Source: Mnemiopsis leidyi (taxonomy: Eukaryota > Ctenophora > Tentaculata > Lobata > Bolinopsidae). Taken from it: DNA of 29,230 nt. The position numbers were made by a program, and so were the translations under genes. The notes beneath the pieces are model-generated. The model saw only the letters and a program-made list of their open reading frames with translations, made no database searches and was not told the DNA's origin. Positions 20,680-28,216 of this stretch are shown piece by piece. Where the stretch lies: positions 217,957-247,186 of the forward strand of contig JH153193.1 of NCBI GenBank assembly GCA_000226015.1, written 5' to 3'. How positions within the stretch are numbered: position 1 is the first letter of the stretch; each line of letters begins with the position of its first letter.

Positions 20680-21206
20680 CTGACTGTACAGCTCTGTAAT
20701 AGTCTGAAGCAGTGTCAGAGGAGTAAAACCAGACCTTTCCAACGTTCTTGCTCCAGTAGGTACTCCAGCTATAGTCACTACACGTTTTGTCAGACATGAG
20801 GATGTTGAGCACCTCAACGTTGTTACAGTGTATTAGCAACCTTATACCTGAGTTTCTATTGAGTGTTAATCTCCAAACTTTCTCTACGTCACTAGGCGGA
20901 CTAACTGGGAAATTAGTCCAGGATCTGCAATAGCTGATGCAGTACCGTGGAGTGGAGGAGAAGGAGATACTGACATCTCCTACATGGCTACATCGTCTCT
21001 CTCTGAAGTGTGGAACCTCGCATACACTAGATCTCCACTTCCTATCGTACTGTCTGTCTTTATCTCCAGTGGTATTGTTTCTAAATCTATGTCAGGAAAA
21101 ACTACAGTCCAGTTACCTGATATCGTACTGTCTGTCTTTATCTCCAGGGGATTTGTTTCTAGATCTATATCTGGAAAAACTGTTGTCCAGTTACCTGATG
21201 TTGTTT
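20680..21206 (-). pseudogene. Extracellular module exon, copy I (frameshifted)
   Basis: Same module as copy II, 690 bp away, between acceptor AAATGTAG and donor TCAG|GTATAA. Two changes set it apart. A 78-bp segment encoding SGNWTVVFPDIDLETxPLEI and the following residues is duplicated in tandem in frame (21043-21120 and 21121-21198). An 8-nt insertion at about 20981-20992 then shifts the frame and gives an immediate stop (ERDDVAM, then TAG). Length is 527 nt, not a multiple of three; removing eight gives 519. The 3' part, about 235 bp, is nearly identical to copy II, while the 5' part is clearly diverged. Being phase 1-1, the exon can be skipped without harm. Confidence 0.75.
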
Positions 21207-21355
21207 CTACATTTCATTGCAGCCGTTGAACAAATAATTGTTGAAGAACAATTTTTAGATTACTACAACTGAACGTAAGTAATCATTAACATTTGATTAT
21301 CAATAATTCCGACAAATTGAGATTATTCCAAAAAAACTTTTTCCGAGTAAAATAC

Positions 21356-21425
21356 CTGAAGCTGCAGCAGCTATTACAACAAGTAGAATTGGCGCTAACA
21401 AAATCCTCATCATAACATCATTCAT
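21356..21425 (-). CDS. Signal-peptide exon of the sushi-domain gene
   Basis: ATG at 21425 opens MNDVMMRILLAPILLVVIAA, then AAS: a short charged start, a hydrophobic core and small residues, a typical signal peptide that ends at the exon boundary. The donor is TCAG|GTATTT, phase 1, matching the following module exons. Internal Met codons 5 and 6 are alternative starts that would give a more compact signal peptide. Confidence 0.75.
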
Positions 21426-21473
21426 ATGACGCTAGGCTTAGGGGACTAGTGTTTGTATAAATTATCAATCATT

Positions 21474-21502
21474 TTGAATTGAATTGAATTGAATTGAATT
21501 GA
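21474..21502. repeat. (GAATT)n microsatellite
   Basis: Five to six tandem GAATT units lie about 50 bp upstream of the signal-peptide ATG (minus-strand gene), within its probable promoter or 5' leader. Confidence 0.93.
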
Positions 21503-23239
21503 AAATAAATTTAATCATTATACATTAGCAATCTCTCCAAAAATCATATCAGTTTAAACATCTACATGTCAATTAATGAACTTCATATAATTTGGCCTTA
21601 AAGTTAACTAATAAATTTGCATTTTGTGGTTTGTGTTTTGTGTGGTAATATAGATGGAGTAATGAGAATTTATGTATGTGGATCGATTCATTAGGAGAGA
21701 TATATTTTGTTTGTCAGAAGCCGGGGTACGCAGTAGCCTACTGGCTAAAATGAGCGTTCACCGGACTGTTTGCGCGCAGTTCGTAAAGTTGTCGCTCTGT
21801 ACGTCGTGTGAGACTGGAAAAGTAAGATAAGGGAGCGCTGGATTATAATTCATATTCTTATCACGGGTGGTTTGGCAGTGAAAAATCCTAGTACTTTTCG
21901 GTAAGGAAGCATTTAATTGTCAATTATGCTTTATTTCCTGGGACTACGATTTAGTGCTTATTTGCAGTACTAACAGTGCTAATCTGAACCAGTACAGTTC
22001 GAAATTATAAGTCGACATCAAATCAGATTTTGTATAAATATCGGTACTGGTGAAAGCACGGTGCAGGCCTAGCTTATCCACCTTGCAAATCCTTGTTTAC
22101 TAGCCATGTTGACTATAGTAGACTATAGTAGACGCCATCTTCAGACACCCATTCAAACAACAAGAAAATTCCTTGTGGTTGAAGTACACTGGACGTAAGC
22201 TTTGCAATTCAGCAAGATCCCTAGCCAATAAAGGAAAGTTTAAACATGTTCGTAATAACTTAATAAGTGATTGGCGGAAAAAATTCACAAATTTCAATAA
22301 AGCAATTCGCTAGATTCTTTATCCATGTAACCGACAAGTATATTTCTACAAATAATTTCTATAAATAATTTTACCCATTTCTTTACCGAACAGTGCATAC
22401 CGGCAGTGCATACCGAACAGTGCATAGATATCGTAAAATTTTTGGCCACTACGACACAACAAGAGATGTCCCTAAAGGTTAACAGAAAAATATAATTGTG
22501 ATGATAACCCCCATATCCCGTTATAGTTATTGCCGTTATTGTTCGTCACGGTGTTTTTACTTCCCCACTCAAGAAACTAAGTGAATGAGTAGGTCAGCTT
22601 ACTACGTTCCTCGTGATCTTGACGATGCTTTTCAAGAATACTCCCTGCATTATATGGTCTTGTTACTGGGTACCCCGCATGACTGCATTCCGATCACTAT
22701 ATTCGACATGGTATAACTACAAACATGGTTATTGAGTAGGTCTTAGAAGGTTTTCTGGCTCGTACTTTATATTCTTACGAAACTCTGTTGAGATATTCAT
22801 TGAATGCTTGACACGCACCTATACAGTACCTATTAGAGATCATAAATAGTACCGATTTACTATTGATAACCTAGTAACAGTTTAGCCTTGTTTTAGATTA
22901 AAACAGATTGTTAACTGAAGTATCTAGTTTAGTTAAGAAGATTGAACACACGTAAACTTTATAAACGAGAAACGATCAAATATCTGTCTAATGCGAACAC
23001 ACTTTCGACCATCCACCCCTTCACAAAAATTTTCGTGCAGTTTTCGCCGGGAAAAAAGGCTCGGAGCGAAGATAATTTTTTTAATAATGAAATTTCTAGA
23101 AATTTCTTTTGAATTTTTAATTGAGAAAAAACAAAAATAATGTCAACTTAGCTTTTAATCTCGATATGATACTCTTGAGTTTTTGGAAATATGACAACAA
23201 TCTCTGCACCCTCCTTAACAACCCTCTCTCTCCCTACAG
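21503..23239. other. Right part of intron 2, no recognised gene
   Basis: Mostly AT-rich DNA. A more GC-rich patch at about 21720-21850 has an A-box-like TAGCCTACTGG and a weak B-box-like GCAGTTCGTAAAG and could be a tRNA-derived SINE; this is not firm. Short repeats occur at 22111-22132 (GACTATAGTA) and 22390-22425 (CAGTGCATACCG). A minus frame at 22100-22297 has no recognisable domain. Confidence 0.45.
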
Positions 23240-23398
23240 ACAGAGTCTGGAAGAAAGTACAGAGTTATGATCGGACTACAGTCGTGTAACTGTAACCGAG
23301 GTTACTTCTGCTCCCACCTCCTCTTTGTCATGCTCCGTATTCTCAACGTCTCCTCTCGTGACAACATGTTGTGGAGTCGCAGTCTCAAAAACTTCGAG
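23240..23398 (+). CDS. MAP3K1: MAP3K1-like exon 3: SWIM zinc finger
   Basis: The acceptor is CTCTCCCTACAG and the donor GAG|GTTGGG, phase 0 at both ends, 53 codons. The sequence starts [18 protein letters not shown] and continues [17 protein letters not shown], then [13 protein letters not shown]. Zinc ligands C108-x-C110-x5-C116-x-H118 fit the SWIM consensus CxCx(n)CxH. The stretch HLLFVMLR and the end LKNFE are shared with vertebrate MAP3K1. In the family the SWIM region helps recognise substrates such as c-Jun for ubiquitination; that role here is inference. Confidence 0.93.
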
Positions 23399-23570
23399 GT
23401 TGGGGCGGTCTTTTTGTGATTCTTGTTTAGGTGGTGTTGCAAAGCCACCTTGTTTAATTGTTATCAGGTAAGAATAAAGAATGAAGAATAAAACTTGCCC
23501 ACGTGGGTTTCTAATTGATTTCTACAAATTTTTAGAACGGTGACCAAATTAACATTTACACCTTCTCCAG

Positions 23571-23647
23571 GTAGAACAACTTATCAAGTCGTACGAAGAA
23601 AAGTCGTCAGACCCGAGAAAACAACTGAGTGGTTCCCACCGACACAG
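23571..23647 (+). CDS. MAP3K1: MAP3K1-like exon 4: linker after SWIM
   Basis: 77 nt between acceptor ACCTTCTCCAG and donor ACAG|GTAATG, entering in phase 0 and leaving in phase 2. It encodes VEQLIKSYEEKSSDPRKQ, then LSGSHRH, a basic linker corresponding to the VESLF-x-K-Y segment after the SWIM finger in vertebrates. Confidence 0.88.
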
Positions 23648-23933
23648 GTAATGCTAGCAGACAGTTTTAGTCTTTATGAGTTTATTACAATGAGACAGAC
23701 CTGACTTGAGAACTTATAATGTTTATATTGATTTTTGCGACAATTTGGATTCTACATGGACTACACCAGCTGTATTCTCGCGTCAGTTTCCTTCTGCAAT
23801 TTTAAACATCTCAATACCTATGATACTACAATAGCGTAACTAAATTATGATAACGCCCAATTACCGGTAATTACCTCAAACTGCCACTAATCACGTCTAA
23901 TTACAGCTAATTAACTCTCATTACCCCTTCCAG

Positions 23934-24112
23934 CGAGCAGAAGCCGGGAGCTGAGAATCAGGAGAAGGTGGAAGGAGCAGCAGGGACGAGCGAGGCGTCA
24001 GGGGACGAGGAGGCCTGTCCAATCTGTCTCCAGACTATGGAGTGTGGGGATCCGCTTGTCATCTGTAGGGGTGGATGTAACAACAAACTTCATCATGAGT
24101 GTATGAAGACAT
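23934..24112 (+). CDS. MAP3K1: MAP3K1-like exon 5: first part of the RING/PHD-like finger
   Basis: The acceptor is TTACCCCTTCCAG and the donor ACAT|GTGAGT; 179 nt, phase 2 in and phase 1 out. After an acidic, Gly/Glu-rich linker comes CPICLQTMECGDPLVIC, then RGGCNNKLHHECMKT. This supplies zinc ligands C199, C202, C215, C219, H224 or H225, and C227. The final T combines with GG of exon 6 to make W231, a Trp conserved in MAP3K1. The apparent open frame from 23968 to 24150 runs past the donor and is not a separate gene. Confidence 0.93.
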
Positions 24113-24220
24113 GTGAGTACTTGGAAATTAAACTCATCGTTTCTATATAGATCTGGCTAATTCATGTTTCGTTGTGTGCATTTAATGATTCTTAATATGT
24201 TAACGTAGAAACACTGAAAG

Positions 24221-24341
24221 GGGCACAAGAACAAGAGAAGCGAAAAGAGAGGTTGATGTGCCCGCTCTGTCGGTTCCTCTGGCACGACATCGACTCGTTT
24301 GAGTACACTGGACATGGGGCACCTCTCGTCAGTGTCAATAA
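24221..24341 (+). CDS. MAP3K1: MAP3K1-like exon 6: end of the RING/PHD-like finger
   Basis: The acceptor is CTGAAAG (AG at 24219-24220), chosen because T|GG restores the Trp and gives WAQEQEKRKERLMCPLCRFLW, matching W-A-E-E-C-R-R-N-R-E-P-L-I-C-P-L-C in vertebrates. It supplies the last ligands, C244 and C247. The donor is AATAA|GTGCGT in phase 2. An upstream AG at 24207-24208 would add 12 nt and create a TAA at the junction. Confidence 0.9.
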
Positions 24342-24681
24342 GTGCGTAACTTGATAAGTGTCTTGTATTTTGTACTTGTAAAACTTTTTAGTTCCAGTTT
24401 ACTAAGCTCTATTCTAATTAAGCTTAATTAAACACGTAGAAATCTCAATCTTTTAGAAGACAATCTTTCAACATATTTAAAGGTAATTTTTCGATATTTT
24501 CGAGGGCACATATCCAATTACAAACGTAAATACTTGATGAACGTGTTACAAAGCAGTGTCAAGACTTTACCACAATAAACAGTTTCAACTATACAGTATC
24601 TAAATAAACAAGATCTAACTAAAAAAGGTCCACTAAACAAGATCTAATCAAATAAGATCTAACTTAAATCTCCCCATACAG

Positions 24682-24811
24682 TGAGATAATACAAGGACCA
24701 TATCAAGACCCCTGGTTACAACCGCTAGTCTCCCTCCCCAACACAGAGCTGGTCAAAGAGAAGAAACCGATTCCTCCACAACACCGCTCTCTCAGTAGAG
24801 CCTGGGTTCAG
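24682..24811 (+). CDS. MAP3K1: MAP3K1-like exon 7: linker to the TOG-like domain
   Basis: The acceptor is CTCCCCATACAG and the donor TTCAG|GTACGG; 130 nt, phase 2 in and phase 0 out. It encodes EIIQGPYQDPWLQPLVSL to RSLSRAWVQ. The last W-V-Q corresponds to the P-W-I-Q before the TOG domain of MAP3K1. The last 38 nt of the exon plus its donor form the first unit of a 47-bp tandem array that continues into the intron. Confidence 0.9.
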
Positions 24812-25028
24812 GTACGGTACCTCCACAACACCGCTCTCTAAGTAGAGCCTGGGTTCAGGTACGGTACCTCCACAACACCGCTCTCTTAGTAGAGCCTGGG
24901 TTCAGGTACGGTACCTCCACAACACCGCTCTCTAAGTAGAGCCTGGGTTCAGGTACGGTACCTCCACAACACCGCTCTCTTAGTAGAGCCTGGGTTCAAA
25001 TACGGTACCTCCACAACACCGCTCTCTT
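24774..25028. repeat. 47-bp minisatellite that includes an exon end and its splice donor
   Basis: Five full copies start at 24774, 24821, 24868, 24915 and 24962, with a partial sixth at 25009. Copy 1 is the 3' end of MAP3K1-like exon 7 plus 9 nt of intron. Copies 2-4 keep an exact TTCAG|GTACGG donor; copy 5 has TTCAAATACGG, with the donor lost. The only other difference is the base in CTCTNAGTAG: C, A, T, A, T in copies 1-5, which suggests that a two-unit block was duplicated. Confidence 0.96.
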
Positions 25029-25874
25029 GTCGTTTCTTACAATACGCTTGTCAGCAGTCACATAGTTACAACGAGTTGATCACATTTATTTAGGTCAATG
25101 CAGCTCATCATTCAAATTTTTCTCAGGTCGTTGCATGGCATGCTCTATGTAGAGTGTGGGATGTAGTACACCGTCTGCTTAATTTCCGATCTCCTCAGAG
25201 TGCACAACCGCCAAAAATTGACACATCTATTGCGTGTATTATCTTATAATCAACCGAATTAGGCACCTATTTTCCATATTCCGGTGGCAACTTAACCAAC
25301 TCTTCCCACCTCTCTCCTCACCGTGGCCCCACGTTTTTTACACCAACTATGTCCACCGTTCTAGCTCCCCGCATTAACCACAACACTTACAGTGTGAAGC
25401 GATAATAAGCGCGGTGTTAGCGGCCCAATTGGAGCAGTCGTTATCGTGTTCTGATTTACGGACATAATTAATTACGAGGCAGTAAATGTCGTTTTGAATA
25501 TGTTCGAGAAGAATATCAATTAGCGGCCGGTTTTCTTTGCTGAGCTATAAATAGATTTCTGTAGATGTAGCTCTATTGATTATATTATTGAAAGTGGGTG
25601 TGTCCTGGATATCCTACAGATGTCAGATGGCTATCATGAACCCAAAGGGCAAAATCTGATGATAATAATATTCTGTGGAGTACCTGCACATAAACTGACT
25701 GTAAAAATAAATATCATTTACGATGTCATTCAATTGTGGTTAGTTACAGATGACAGATATTCCATCGATAGCCATTATATTATTACTAAACTGACATATT
25801 GAAGCTATTAAAATAAAATCCCCAAAATATCTCTTTCCAACGCACCTGACAAAGTGACAACCTATACTCCGCAG
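25029..25874. other. Rest of intron 7, no recognised gene
   Basis: Ordinary intronic sequence. A 60-codon plus frame at 25620-25802 shows no domain. The stretch 25854-25874 stays open in the exon 8 frame but lies before the acceptor that best fits the protein. Confidence 0.5.
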
Positions 25875-26084
25875 ACATTTGGCAGTGACGTAGTGAAAGG
25901 TCTTTTCTCCAAAGAATGGACGATACGAGAAATCTCGCTGCGCTGGCTGGGACAGCTCGTCATCTCCCTGTTCCAGGAACGCCGCGCATCAGTCGACCTT
26001 AACGGACAAAGCGTGAAAATAACGACTCTGCAGGAGTGCATGGCTTCCTTGCTATCCTACATGATCATGGACCCTGTTCATAAG
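25875..26084 (+). CDS. MAP3K1: MAP3K1-like exon 8: start of the TOG-like domain
   Basis: 210 nt, phase 0 at both ends. The acceptor ACTCCGCAG gives WVQ|TFGSDVVKGLFSKEWTIRE, which aligns with WIQ-x-F-G-x-E-L-V-x-x-L-F-S-x-x-W-x-x-R-E in vertebrates. The exon ends LLSYMIMDPVHK, like the C-x-D-P-V-Y-K segment of the family. The donor is AAG|GTTGGT; a stronger-looking GTAAGC lies four bases further but would break the frame. A helical repeat fold that binds tubulin is known for this region in vertebrates. Confidence 0.92.
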
Positions 26085-26293
26085 GTTGGTAAGCTGTGTT
26101 AGAAGATTTCGATCAATGGACTCCGAGATCAGGATGTTTCTTGTAGCTGCATACAATTTTCTCGACAAAGTCATCACATGGTTGTTTCGAGAAGTAGCAT
26201 TAAGAAATAAGCCAACTGTATAACTTGCAGATTTGGCAATTTCCCGCTGCTCCTATACTCTAGTTTGAAGTTAATTCTGACTAATTTTGTCAG

Positions 26294-26424
26294 GTGTACA
26301 TGATAGCTCTGGCGGTGACACAGGCAGTTACAATATTTTCTGCTCCAGAAACTAAGAGTTATCTGTCCTTCATCTTCCAACCTGTATTCGAGGCTATTTT
26401 TATCAGATGTACTGATCCAACTAG
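26294..26424 (+). CDS. MAP3K1: MAP3K1-like exon 9: TOG-like helices
   Basis: 131 nt, acceptor TTTTGTCAG, donor ACTAG|GTTCGT, phase 0 in and 2 out. It reads VYMIALAVTQAVTIFS, then FIFQPVFEAIFIRCTDPT, corresponding to K-V-Y-x-A-A-L and L-L-Q-P-V-V-D-T-I-L-V-K-C-A-D in vertebrates. Confidence 0.92.
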
Positions 26425-26579
26425 GTTCGTAGATGGATTTAAGTATAGTCGGAACTAATATGTCAATACTTTTTAAACGTCATTCGAAGCAAATTTTGAA
26501 AGTAGTCGAAATCTTTTTAATCAGCAAGTGAAGATCTTACCACTTTACTACTCTATCTTCGTTCGAAAAATCGAATAAC

Positions 26580-26690
26580 CCCCTCAGTCGAACTGGCCTC
26601 CTCAGCCGAACTTACCTGAACTTGTCAACATTACATAACCTCTGACTTCCCCAGACGAACTGAACTTGTCAATATCACATAACTATTACC
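26580..26690. repeat. Degenerate intronic repeats resembling the exon 10 acceptor
   Basis: CCTCAGCCGAACTTACCTGA (about 26601), CCCCAGACGAACTGAACTTG (about 26650) and CCCTCAGTCGAACTGG (about 26581) resemble the true exon 10 start, CCTCCAGACGAACCTACCTG (26788). The flank TTGTCAACATTACATAAC also recurs, as TTGTCAATATCACATAAC. Confidence 0.7.
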
Positions 26691-26794
26691 GTTACCGGTT
26701 TAAGACGGTCCGTGTAGGCCAGCTCTATTTTGGGGTTTTTGCCGCCATCTGTTTTGACCCTAGTCTGCTATACGGTAACCCCGACATCCTCCAG

Positions 26795-26948
26795 ACGAAC
26801 CTACCTGAACTCTTCCGACTTCCTGGTGTACCTGTGTAGATACGACGAGAACGGCAGCAGGTTCGGAGGGGTGGACTATCTCTTCTCCTTCTCTCTCAAC
26901 ACTCACAACAGTCCGGATGAGTGGCGCTGGTGGCTCGGTAGACTCAGG
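26795..26948 (+). CDS. MAP3K1: MAP3K1-like exon 10: TOG-like helices with GGVDY motif
   Basis: 154 nt, acceptor CATCCTCCAG, donor AGG|GTTAGG, phase 2 in and 0 out. It reads RTYLNSSDFLVYLCRYDENG, then FGGVDYLFSFSL and DEWRWWLGRLR. G-G-V-D-Y followed by W-x-x-L-L/W-L-G-R-L is a recognisable MAP3K1 signature. Confidence 0.92.
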
Positions 26949-27147
26949 GTTAGGGAAAACTATCTTTTTGTGATATTTTGTACAAAAAAAACTAGTTTAA
27001 ATTGAGCACGTTAAGATTTTAGTCATTTGTTTGACGTTTCTCTCTTGATCAGTTCTTGTGTAATTCCCAGACTTCTGAAAGTCTGAAGTTCTTAAACAAA
27101 ATTATCAGGAATTTCAAGTATTTTTAAAATGACCCTTCACCCTGTAG

Positions 27148-27266
27148 GTGTTACTGAGACTGTTGACAGAACGTCCTCTCTATTTCACTCTCCCTGAAAA
27201 GAGAGATCCCCAAGTCAAAGACAAGGCTCCCAGACTTTCCAACTACGGTGATATTCATCTTGACGG
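27148..27266 (+). CDS. MAP3K1: MAP3K1-like exon 11: TOG-like helices
   Basis: 119 nt, acceptor CACCCTGTAG, donor GACGG|GTGGGT, phase 0 in and 2 out. It reads VLLRLLTERPLYFTLPEKRD, then QVKDKAPRLSNYGDIHLD. The start matches I-D-R-L-L-x-E-F-P-x-x-F in vertebrates; the rest is a diverged hydrophilic loop. Confidence 0.9.
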
Positions 27267-27413
27267 GTGGGTCGAGGATTTCCTGAAATTTTTCAAACTT
27301 AAGTCATTAGAATTTCATTCTATGTAACTCTGCTACAAATGTTTTAGCAATTTTCATGATATTTTTGTTTAAACTCCACATACTTTCTCATAATCCACAC
27401 CAAATGTTCCCAG

Positions 27414-27527
27414 CACCAGCATGCACAAGAGGTTGTTCAAGATAATTGACTTCGCCATACAAGGAATGGCTATCTCTCATTTTAGTGTCAGAAAAACTGG
27501 ATCAAGAGTTCTACGGGAATCTATAAG
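27414..27527 (+). CDS. MAP3K1: MAP3K1-like exon 12: TOG-like helices
   Basis: 114 nt, acceptor ATGTTCCCAG, donor ATAAG|GTCTGT, phase 2 at both ends. It reads TSMHKRLFKIIDFAIQGMAI, then SHFSVRKTGSRVLRESI, equivalent to K-K-L-L-S-L-L-T-F-A-L-Q-S-I-D-x-S-H in vertebrates. The ATG at 27421 is internal, not a start. Confidence 0.88.
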
Positions 27528-27600
27528 GTCTGTTAACAAGTGTAATGTAGAATCATTTTCTAATCAGAAATGCCTTGTGCTTCCTCCATTTTGCACAATT

Positions 27601-27686
27601 TAAAACTGAGTAAAACTGAGTAAAACTGAGTAAAGCTGAGAAAAACTGTTTAAAAGAGTTGAACTGAGTAAAACTGAGTTAAACTG
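27601..27686. repeat. 10-bp intronic repeat (TAAAACTGAG)
   Basis: Seven or so perfect or near-perfect TAAAACTGAG units lie just before the acceptor of exon 13 and occupy half of the 173-bp intron 12. Confidence 0.9.
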
Positions 27687-27700
27687 TCAGATTCTTGCAG

Positions 27701-27842
27701 GAGAGCCAGTAAAGACCCCGATGCTCTGATGGAAATAAAGACTCTTCTGACTTCGCTGGGTAGAAACAGTAACCCCATGTTGACCATATACGCCTCTGTT
27801 CTTCGGGAGGAGGCCCTGAAAAAACAGAAAAATTCCCCTGAG
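27701..27842 (+). CDS. MAP3K1: MAP3K1-like exon 13: last TOG-like helices
   Basis: 142 nt, acceptor GATTCTTGCAG, donor GAG|GTGCAC, phase 2 in and 0 out. It reads RASKDPDALMEIKTLLTSLG, then NPMLTIYASVLREEALKK. Predicted helical with little detailed similarity to vertebrates; placed by phase and by open frame. Confidence 0.85.
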
Positions 27843-27919
27843 GTGCACTGTTTTTATGTTTTTCTTTAACCCATTTAAGCTACCACATCATAAAGTTCAC
27901 AACTTTTCAAATTTCCAAG

Positions 27920-28216
27920 CTAAGTGGAGAAGGATTGAGACTACTCGCTCTATCTTCTCAGGAACAGCAGTTTGCACAGATAATGATACCCCGGCAACAA
28001 ACGGCAGTGGAAACGGACTCTGGGCCGCGTTATCATGACAACACCTCACGTAACAGCGGTTACCATGACGTGACACAACGTGACAACCCCATTAGCTATC
28101 GTCATGACAACGCGCCATCGCAACGCCGACAGTTCTTTGATAGTAAGCCACCCAGCATTGAAATAAGTTCGGATAACGATGCTCCATTCGAACACTCGGA
28201 CAGCTTCAGCTCACAG
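27920..28216 (+). CDS. MAP3K1: MAP3K1-like exon 14: end of the helical region and disordered tail
   Basis: 297 nt, acceptor AATTTCCAAG, phase 0, 99 codons. It starts LSGEGLRLLALSSQEQQFAQ, then turns into a low-complexity tail rich in His, Asp, Asn, Arg and Ser (YHDN, GYHDVT, YRHDN) and an acidic Ser stretch, IEISSDND. In vertebrate MAP3K1 a long disordered region separates the TOG and kinase domains, and this fits its start. The end CAG|GTTTGA can be a weak donor, or the frame can read through to Val and TGA at 28220, giving a kinase-less product. I prefer splicing because the family ends with a kinase domain. Confidence 0.8.

Larger units (their letters stand above)
19504..21425 (-). other. 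Secreted protein gene: signal peptide, Cys-poor module(s), sushi domain
   Basis: Span of a minus-strand gene of at least four exons, all joined in phase 1, the usual pattern for shuffled extracellular modules. Exon order: signal peptide (21425-21356), module copy I (21206-20680, broken), module copy II (20442-19990, intact) and sushi (19695-19504). Skipping copy I gives an intact product of about 238 residues. The module carries KVWRITLNRNSG and a Cys pair; I associate similar sequences with secreted proteins of cnidarians and other invertebrates, without a named family. After the sushi exon the frame would end four codons into the intron (AAGMNI, then stop) unless it splices to a further exon. 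Function is unknown; adhesion or recognition is only a guess from the domain types. Confidence 0.72.
2727..28216 (+). other. MAP3K1: MAP3K1 (MEKK1)-like gene, partial: SWIM, RING and TOG-like regions (14 exons)
   Basis: This is the span of one spliced gene. Joining the exons listed below gives 2109 nt, 703 codons, with every junction phase matching. In order the product has an N-terminal segment (residues 1-92), a SWIM zinc finger (C108, C110, C116, H118), a C4HC3 RING/PHD-like finger (C199 to C247), and a helical TOG-like region (about 310-620) followed by a hydrophilic tail. This order is diagnostic of MAP3K1, a cytoplasmic MAP kinase kinase kinase that activates JNK and ERK pathways and also acts as a ubiquitin ligase through its RING; its TOG domain binds tubulin. 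The N-terminus is shorter than in vertebrates. The serine/threonine kinase domain is not present and is expected beyond the right edge. Intron 2 is about 20.1 kb and hosts several other genes. Orthology is inferred from remembered motifs, not from a search. Confidence 0.9.

Noticed and set aside
20937..21272. 111- and 81-codon plus-strand frames
   Set aside because: Antisense shadows of the duplicated extracellular module exon on the minus strand.
22100..22297. 65-codon minus-strand frame with a Cys-containing middle
   Set aside because: No zinc-finger spacing or other domain could be established.
25854..25874. Extending exon 8 upstream to the CAAAG acceptor at 25854
   Set aside because: That acceptor would need phase 1, while exon 7 ends in phase 0. 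The acceptor at 25874 gives WVQTFGSDVV, which matches the family.
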